Of a stretch of 64,000 bases of DNA, positions 56,637-64,000 are shown one piece after another. Source of the DNA: Lampris incognitus (lineage: Eukaryota; Chordata; Actinopteri; Lampriformes; Lampridae); NCBI RefSeq assembly GCF_029633865.1, contig NC_079213.1:95825320-95889319 (forward strand). The letters run 5' to 3'. Every line of letters starts with the position of its first letter. Positions within the stretch are counted from its first letter, which is position 1. The translations under genes and the position numbers were made by a program. A model generated the notes under the pieces. The model worked only from the letters and a program-made list of their open reading frames with translations. It was not told the DNA's origin and ran no database searches.

Positions 56637-59600
56637 CATTACATTACAGTCATTTAGCAGACACTTTTATCCAAAGCGACTTACAATAAGTGCATTTAAC
56701 ATAGGAAATCAGGAGAATTACTAGTCATCAGAGGTCATAAGTGCATCTTCTCTCTAAACAAGCATCTAAGAGCAAAACCAGTGCTAAAGTAAAAGCGGAA
56801 GAAAATGATATTTTCTTTTAAATGAGTGAATACAATAAGTGCTAAGAGAAAGTAACAGGGTAGTAGTTCTTGAAGAGGTGAGTTTTCAACCTGCACCGAA
56901 AGATGGGCAGCGACTCCGCTGTCCAGACATCAGTGGGGAGTTAATTCCACCACTGTGGGGCCAGGACAGAAAAGAGCCGTGACCGGGTCGATGGGCAGCA
57001 GGGGCCTCTAAGCGACGGGGCAACCAGGCATTACGAGGCAGCAAGGCGATGTAGTCAGGCAGTGGTGTAGGGTTTGACCATGGCCTGGAGATAGGAAGGA
57101 GCTGTTCCTTTGACTGCCCTGTAGGCTAGCACCAGAGTCTTAAACTGGATGCGAGCAGCTACTGGGAGCCAGTGTAGGGACATGAGAAGGGGAGTTGTGT
57201 GGAAGAACTTAGGGCGGTTGAACACCAGATGAGCAGCAGCTTTCTGAACAAGCTTCAGAGGTCTGATGGCCAATGCCGGGGTGCCAGCAAGGAGGGAGTT
57301 GCCGTAGTCCAGCCGGGAGATGACCAGAGCCTGGATGAGCACCTGTGCCATCTCGTCAGTGAGAAATGGGCGAATCCTCCTGATGTTATATAGGAGAAAT
57401 CTGCAGGAGCGAGCAACTGATGCAGCGTTTGCAGCAAACGACAGTTGGTTGTCCAGGATCACACCCAGACTCCTCGCTGTCCGAGTTGGCGTCACCACAG
57501 TGTTGACAATGTGATGGCCAGGTCTCGGTGCGGGCAACCTTTCCCCGGGAGGCACATCAGCTCTGTCTTGTCCAGATTGAGCTTTAGGTGGTGTGTTACC
57601 ATCCACTCCGAGGTGTCAGTCAAGCACGCAGCAATGCGTGTCTGTACTTGTGTGTCAGAGGGAGGAAAGGACAAGATCAGCTGGGTGTCATCGGCATAAC
57701 AATGGTAAGAGAAGTCATGCAAGCGAATAACAGAACCTAGGGATGTTGTGTACAGGGAGAAAAGGAGAGGACCCAGAATCTAACCCTGTGGAATGCCTGT
57801 AGTTAGTCTGCGAGGCTCCGACACAGATCCCCTCCATGTCACCTGGTAGAAGTGACCCGTCAGGTAGAATGCAAACATTGAGAGTGCAGAGCTTGTAACA
57901 CCCAGCCGCTCGAGGGTAGAGAGGAGGATCTGGTGGTTCCCCGTTTTATAATGCAGCTGACAGGTCCAGCAGTATCAGGACAGAGGAGAGAGAGTTTGCT
58001 CTCACAGAAAGCAGCGATTCCGTCACTGCAAGGAGAACTGTCTTTGTCGAGTGACCCACCCTGAACCCAGACTGGTTGGGGTACAGGAGGTTGTTCTGGT
58101 GGAGGTACAAAGAAAGTTGGTTAAAGACAGCATGTTCAAGAGTTTTGGATAGAAACGGTAGAAGGGAAACCGGTCTGTAGTTTTTGACGTCAGAGGGGTG
58201 AAGTGATAGTTTCTTGAAAATGGGGGTGGCTCTAGCAGTCTTGAAGGCAGATGGAAAGCATCCTGCCTGGAGGGAGGTGTTGATGAGGTGGGTTAGAAAT
58301 GGAAGGAGTTCCGGTGCTATAGACTGAAGAAGAGGGGAGGGGACCGGGTCAAGGGAGCATGTGGTGGGGTGACTGGATGTGATGAGGTTTAGAACCTCAT
58401 TGGGGGAGAGGGGAGCGAGGTGGGATAGGGTGGGACGTGGAGAGATGAGGGAGGGTGCAGAGGGTGGGATAGTGAAAGGAGCGCTAACCGAGTGGTGAGA
58501 AAAGGAGGATCTGATGTTGTTTACCTTCTTGTCAAAGAAGTTAGCGAAGTCATCAGGGAGAAGGGAGGAAGCAGGAGGAGGAGGTGGGGGTTGAAGAAGT
58601 GTAGAGAAGGTTTCAAAGAGTTTCTTAGGATTAGAGGCAGAGGATAGGATTTTACAGCAATAGAAGGCAGCTTTAGCAGCAGAAAGGGAGGAGGAGAAAG
58701 TGGAAAGAAGAGATTGGAATTTGAGAAGGTCCTCTGGGAGTTTGCCTTTTCTCCATTTGCGCTCTGCCAGTCTTAGGCTCCGTCTGTCAGTACGTACTGA
58801 GTCGGACAGCCAAGGGGCAGGTGGAGTTGGGTGTTCAGGCCTGGAGGTGAAGAGACAAAGACTGTCCAAAGAAGAGGAGAAGGTAGAGAGAAGAAGATCA
58901 GTAGCAGTTTCAGGGGGTAGGAGAGAGAAAGATTCAGGTGTAGGAAGGATAGAGGTAACAGAGGAAGAAAGATCAGTGGTGGAGAGAGAGCGGAGGTGTC
59001 TACGGATGGAAACCATGTGGGTAGGGGGAGGGGCTGAGGGGGGAGAAGAGAGGGAGAGAGTAGGACATGAAATAGTGGTCACAGAGCTGGAGGAGGAGTA
59101 ACAGAGAGATTGGAAGTAGGACAGTGTCTAGTAAAGATAAGGTCCAGCTGTTTGCTGGCCTTGTGGGTAGGAGGAGAGGGTGAGAGGTGAAGGTCAAAGG
59201 AGGAGAGGAATGAGAGAAGAGGATCTAGCTTGTCAGTGTGGATGTCGAAGTCACCAAGAAGGATAAGTGCAGAGTCATCAACAGGGAAGTGCAAGACAAG
59301 TGTGTCAAGTTCCTCCAGAAACTCACCAAGGGGGCCTGGTGGGTGGTACACAACCACAATGGTGAGTTTGACTGGATAAGAGACAGTAATAGCCTGGAAT
59401 TCAAAGGAGGGCAGAGAAAACTGTGGAATGGAAACAAGAGAGTATTTCCATTTCAGGGAGATTAGCAGGCCAGTACCACCACCCCGCCTCCCAGCTCTGG
59501 GAGTGTGAGAAAAAGAGTACAAGTCTGACAGAGCTGTGCAGTAGTGTTTTCTGGCGTGATACAGGTCTCAGTTAGAGCAAGAAAGTTAAGGGACAGCAAG

Positions 59601-60050
59601 GATGTGTAGCCTGAGATAAACTCAGCTTTCAGCACCCCAGACTGGCAATTCCAGAGCCCTCCCATCACCACTTGCTCACCGTGAGTAGAGAGAGTGGGAT
59701 AGATGAGATTGGTAGGGTCACAGTGCCTAGGAGTGCCCCAACATCTATGCCAGCCCCGGGAAGAGGAAATGACAGGAATGCAAAGGAAACACATAGTCTA
59801 TACTAGGTACACAAAATACAGATGACTGACTGGATCTAAAAAGAGCAGTTCTTGCTTGACGAAGTCTTGGCTTGCCTTTGTTCACTCTCGCCTTCGTTCA
59901 ACCTAGACCTGTTTGCCTGACGCTTCCAAGTAGCAGCAGTGATTTAAAGAACACTGATTGCTAATTGTCTGCCAGGAGTGCAGGCCACACCCTGGCCACT
60001 TAACACCCAATTGGCCAAAGAGCTAAACTGAAACTAGGCCTATTGCCCAG
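56637..60050 (-). mobile_element. L2-type (Maui-like) LINE, near full length
   Basis: Minus-strand non-LTR retrotransposon. The 5' end is near 60050, the endonuclease at 59794-59079, the reverse transcriptase at 59082-57055 and the 3' UTR to the (ATGTA)-like tail attacattac at 56638. About 3.4 kb. The left limit is clear from the tail; the right limit is estimated. Confidence 0.82.
57055..59794 (-). pseudogene. L2-type ORF2 (endonuclease and reverse transcriptase), broken
   Basis: The endonuclease includes FISGYTSLLSLNFLALTET, a shift near 59510, RRGGGTGLLISLKWKYSL and LLGDFDIHTDK. The RT includes LSPNEVLNLITSSHPTTCSL, TPIFKK, KNYRPVSLLPFLSKTLEHAV, NQSGFRVGHST, and LLDLSAAL at 57946, where a shift and stop fall in the codons expected for the first catalytic aspartate. 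The catalytic CYADDTQL lies at about 57690, then HHLKLNLDKTELMCLPG. The C-terminal segment SRLDYGNSLLAGTP, RPLKLVQKAAAHLVFN and LHWLPVAARIQFKTL ends at 57055. Several shifts make it inactive. Confidence 0.86.
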
Positions 60051-61330
60051 AAACTGGTCACTTATGTAAAACTCTATCAAACCTCACACAAAACTATTAA
60101 AACTGCAAACAACAAGTTACCAAGGAATATATTTATAAGCTAAAAGGATAAATAAGTCAAAACAGCTAGGCAACAAGAAATATTTAAGGACACACTAGGT
60201 GAAAAACAGCTACAGCTAGAATAAGATCCCACTAGTTCCCACTAGGAACCAGCATCAGACCTATAGAGAAAAGCACTAATACTCAAGCAGCTGGAATAAG
60301 AGTAATAGCAACTTGTTAAGCAAGAAAGATGATACTTACTCTATTCTAGATGAACCAGCAATTCAGAATCACTCCAGAAGTTAAAATATACACTGGATCC
60401 CCATTAGCTGCAACATTGCAGCAGCTACTCTTCCTGGGGTCCACAAAAAAGCTTTACTTTGTGACAATGCAACCATAACACCTTACATTATTACATTACA
60501 AACAGGACAAAGACTAGAAAACATACACAGAAAAGACAAGCTCCTGACAGTATAATAATCAAAATAAATGAAATCTTGGGATAGGCTCCAGCATCCCCGC
60601 AACCTTAAGTAGGATAAGTGGTTTGGATAATACATGGATGGAAAATATATGAAATCCAATGACTTCATTTATGAATAGTAGCCACCAGTGTTGGATAAGA
60701 TGCCTTTAAATACATTTCTTTACAATTTACTGATTACCTTGCAATTGCAATTAGTAACACAATTTGTTGGATAACTCTGTCGCCGTAATCTAACCTGATT
60801 ATATTTGATTACTTTGGGATTAGCCGGGTTCATGACTAGCATTACTGGCATTACTGTATTTCAAGTAGTTTATGATCATTTATGTTCTTAATCTCACTCC
60901 AGTATGTGATTTCTTTAAACATTCTTCTGGGTTGTCCAAAAGCAATCACAAGTTAGTTACTGTATTTCTATCATTAAAACACTATAACCAAATAGATACA
61001 ATCTACTACCCAACCTATTAGTTACCAAAGTCATAATTATGAGCTAAAGATTACTTATGTACATACACGACATACAGTATTTCCCACAGAATGCATATAG
61101 TCCCAATACAGTTTTTTTTTTTACTCTTTCCCGCTTTTTCTCCCCAACGCGTTGCAGGCATCAAATTTAAAATGAGTGAATATTTGCAAAAAACAATAAA
61201 GTTTCAGTTTGAACGTTAAATGTCTTGTGTTTGTAGTGTATTCAATTGAATATAGGTCGAAAAGGATTTGCAAATGATTGTATTCTGTTTTTATTGACAT
61301 TTTACACAACGTCCCAACTTAATTGGAATT

Positions 61331-61411
<81 letters not shown>

Positions 61412-62134
61412 TTTCTGATGGCAGAATTTATATGATTTAAATTAATGTATATTTGATACTACAAATAGGCAATCTTCAGTCACTTCTTTGGTTATTTAGA
61501 ATTTCTTACATTAAGACTACTTGTGCTTGCCTAGCTCTTCTTACAATATGTTTCAACAATGAAGATACATCTATGTGACCACAAAAGAACAAATACACAT
61601 AGAGGCACACACATATGCACAAGACACATGTACTCTCACACAATGTTGCACCCAATACTCATGTTTGGAGGTACTAGCCATATGAACTGCCTTTTCATTC
61701 CTTCTCATCAGTATTCAGTTTTTTTGTATCTAACTTAATCCAATTAAGACACCTTATATACATGGCTGTTATGGATATCCCCTATTCATTTCCTGAATGC
61801 TAAAAGAAAATCACAAAGGAAAGCAAAATATCCTCCTGAATATCAGGGAGGTCTATTATCTCTCTGTATTAAGCTAACAATTTATCCATCGTCATGTTCA
61901 TTCATTAACCATCTCTTCAATTTTCCATTCCAGGAAAGCCAGTGATTTTCTATTTCCTGCATTAGTGTGTATTTTCATTCCAAATAATAGTATCTTCTTA
62001 ATTTTATATTGTATTCATGCTGGAATATAAATACTTTTTACAAATCTGAAAACTAATGTCTTTAGATTCACTGACATTCTCACTGTTCCTGCAGCGTCTC
62101 CATTGGAGTTCTTGAGTTGGCCTAAACTGCATTA
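60051..62134. other. Intergenic, repeat fragments only
   Basis: 60577-60650 is a 3' fragment of the tRNA-headed SINE (ggataggctccagcatcccc to atggatgg). 61140-61335 resembles a dispersed fish repeat ending aattggaattggggtt, followed by (TA)n at 61336-61408. No gene. Confidence 0.4.
61336..61408. repeat. (TA)n microsatellite
   Basis: About 36 uninterrupted TA units at the end of a dispersed repeat. Confidence 0.95.
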
Positions 62135-62275
62135 TATGTACAAAAGTATTGGGACACCTGGCCATTACACCTACAGGAGCTTTTATGACATCTCATTCTA
62201 AATCCATAGGTATTAATATGGAGTTGCCCCCCCCCCCATTTGCAGCGATAACAGCTTCCACCTTCTAGGAAGGCT

Positions 62276-63101
62276 TTACATAAGATTTTGGAGTGTGTCT
62301 GTGGGATTTTTTTTTGCCCATTCATCCAGAAGAGTATTTGTGAGGTCAGGCACTGATGTTGGGTGAGAAGACCTGGCTCGCAATCTCCATTCTAGTTCAT
62401 CACAAAGGTATTTGATGGGGTTGAGGTCAGGGCTCTGTGCAGGCCAGTCAAGTTCTTCCACACCAAACTCACCCAACCATGTCTTAATGGACCTTGTTTT
62501 GTGCACTGGGGCACAGTCATGCTGGAACAGAAAAGGGTCCTCCCCAAACTGTTCCCACAAAGTTGGAAGCATAGAAATGTCTTGGTATGCTGAAGCATTA
62601 AGATTTCCCTTCACTGGAATTAAGGGGCCTCGCCCAAACCCTGAAAAACAACCCCATACCATTATCCCTCCTCTTCCAAACTTTACAGTTGGCACAATGC
62701 AGTCAGGCAGGTAACGTTGTCCTGGCATCCGCCAAACCCAGACTCGTCCATCAGACTGCCAGACAGAAGCGTGACTCATCACGCCACAGAACACATTTCC
62801 ACTGCTCCAGAGTCCAGTGGCAGTGTGCTTTCCAACACTCCATCCGACACTTGGCATTGTGCTTGGTGATTTAAGTCTTGCATGCAGCTGCTCGGCCATG
62901 GAAACCCATTCCATGAAGCTCCTGGCGCACAGTTTTTGTGCTGATGTTAATGCCAGAGGAAGTTTGGAACTCTGCAGTTATTGAGTCAACAGAGCGTTGA
63001 CGACTTTTACGCACTATGCGCCTCAGCACTCGTTGACCCCGCTGTGTGACTTTACGTGGTCTGCCACTTCCTGAGTTGCTGTTGTTCCTAAACGCTTCCA
63101 C
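62276..63101 (-). pseudogene. Tc1-like transposase, multiply broken
   Basis: The N-terminal part (63101-62871) carries the HTH with SGSGRPRKVTQRGQRVLRRI. After a stop at ACKT the frame changes twice around the first catalytic region (WRDESRF is visible in another frame). 62735-62276 continues with SDGRVWVWR, the second aspartate in [13 protein letters not shown], then [15 protein letters not shown]. There the usual catalytic glutamate of NPIEHLWDE is a lysine. It is inactive. Confidence 0.83.
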
Positions 63102-63153
63102 TTTTCAATAATACCACTTAATTTTAATCAAAATTAAGTGGTATTATTGAAAA
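63102..63153. repeat. Perfect inverted repeat, 24-bp arms, 4-nt loop
   Basis: The arms 63102-63125 and 63130-63153 are exactly complementary around aatc. The left arm is largely transposon sequence (ttttcaataataccactta); the right arm lies at the 5' junction of the inserted LINE. Confidence 0.93.
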
Positions 63154-63978
63154 ATAATTAAAACTTGATTTTAATCCAAACTTAAAACTCATCTTTTTGC
63201 CTTAGCTTACAATTAGTTGCCTTTGAGTGCTTCACAACCTGTACTGCATGGCGGGTCGGTTTTCTGTCTCAATGAATTTACCAACCACTTTTCTGCTGAC
63301 GAGATTATAGCATAGAGATTATGACTAATTGATGACTTAATTGATTATGACTAATGAATATTGCAAACTGTTCTCTTCTCTCACGTCTTTTCTCTCTCTC
63401 TGAATAATGTCTTCTCCTTCCTCTATTTCTATGTGTGAATGGTATCATACGAGTCTCCCTTGTGTGCACGTGCAGTCGGTTCTCCTCCCAGGTCTCCGTG
63501 GTGATCGTGGTCGCCACATGGACACTGCCTGGCATTCCCCTCATCACATTTTCTTTTTATATATCTTATAAATCCATATAATTTTTTTTTTACATGATGA
63601 TCCTGGTCGCGTGGCTTGGGTCCTGGACTTTTCCGATGGCATCTGGACACTGCTTGGCATCCTGCGCATCATATTCTTCATACATTTTTTAAGTACAATA
63701 TAATTCTGTTTATCCTCTTTCAATGTTGTATTGTGTAAATTGTGTAAACACAACATCCATTGCACATTGTCCATCTTGGGAGAGAGATCCCTGCTCTGTT
63801 GCTCTCCCTGAGGTTTCTTCCTATTTTTTCTCCTTGTTAAAGGGTTTTTTTTTTTAGGGAGTTGTTCCTTATCCTATGAGAGGGTCTAAGGACAGGATGT
63901 TGAGTTGCTGTAAAGCCCACTGAGGCAAATTTGTAATTTGTGATATTGGGCTATAACAAATAAAATGGACTTGACTTA
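63154..63978 (+). mobile_element. LINE 3' UTR copy inserted in Tc1-like element
   Basis: Plus-strand copy of the 3' UTR also present at 16777-18250 (minus). Shared text includes gtactgcatggcgggtcggt, cactgaggcaaatttgtaat and the end aataaaatggacttgactt. It is 5'-truncated with no ORF. Confidence 0.8.
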
Positions 63979-64000
63979 CAGTTGACTGTGGACTATCTAG

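Larger units (their letters stand above)
62135..64000 (-). mobile_element. Tc1-like transposon, split by a LINE and cut by the window end
   Basis: The terminal sequence gtacaaaagtattgggacacc at the left is typical of a Tc1 subfamily. The transposase is on the minus strand. The element runs to 63120, is interrupted by a LINE 3' end (about 63154-63978) and resumes with cttacagttgactgtgg at 63974, reaching the window edge. Confidence 0.82.

Noticed and set aside
57055-59101. Plus-strand frames over the L2 LINE (for example 58700-59101)
   Set aside because: They are antisense shadows of the LINE ORF, which carries the recognisable RT and endonuclease motifs on the minus strand.

Overview
The window looks like nuclear DNA of a teleost fish. 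Genes have GT-AG introns, (CA)n and other microsatellites are abundant, and there is a dense load of elements typical of fish genomes: several Tc1-like transposons, hAT elements, RTE- and L2-type LINEs, a Penelope-like remnant and tRNA-derived SINEs. Nothing bacterial or viral was recognised.

Two host genes can be assembled exon by exon. On the minus strand, 2331-11703, is atp5f1d, the mitochondrial ATP synthase F1 delta subunit: four coding exons, 160 residues. On the plus strand, 15653-34164, is cbarp, the voltage-gated calcium channel beta-subunit-associated regulatory protein: nine coding exons, 902 residues, a single transmembrane helix and a long cytoplasmic tail. They lie head to head. 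As far as I recall, CBARP and ATP5F1D are also neighbours on human 19p13.3, so this appears to be an old vertebrate linkage. The two proteins do unrelated jobs (oxidative phosphorylation and calcium channel regulation); nothing suggests a shared pathway.

Layout. 1-1840: no gene, with a hairpin and a 30-bp tandem duplication. 1841-11950: atp5f1d with its 3' UTR and a promoter holding two ZNF143/SBS-like sites. Its introns carry a truncated RTE LINE, a Tc1-like transposon, a decayed retrotransposon ORF1 and a small hAT element. 11950-15627: inter-promoter region with microsatellites. 15628-37430: cbarp, whose first coding exon lies between two long (TG)n tracts; its introns hold LINE, SINE and MITE insertions and many microsatellites. 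37431-44290: a hAT transposon with broken transposase, then SINE copies. 44291-48391: an RTE LINE interrupted by a Tc1 deletion derivative and by an L2 fragment. 48392-64000: SINE, Penelope-like remnant, an almost intact Tc1-like transposon with long inverted repeats, a near full-length decayed L2 LINE, and a Tc1-like element split by a LINE 3' end.

The most unusual points are the UG-repeat-flanked first coding exon of cbarp, a 24-bp perfect inverted duplication at a LINE/Tc1 junction near 63.1 kb, a MITE with perfect 57-bp inverted repeats in a cbarp intron, and several insertions whose order and target duplications can be read directly. Splice sites were inferred by reading frame and by similarity to recalled vertebrate proteins; no alignment was run.
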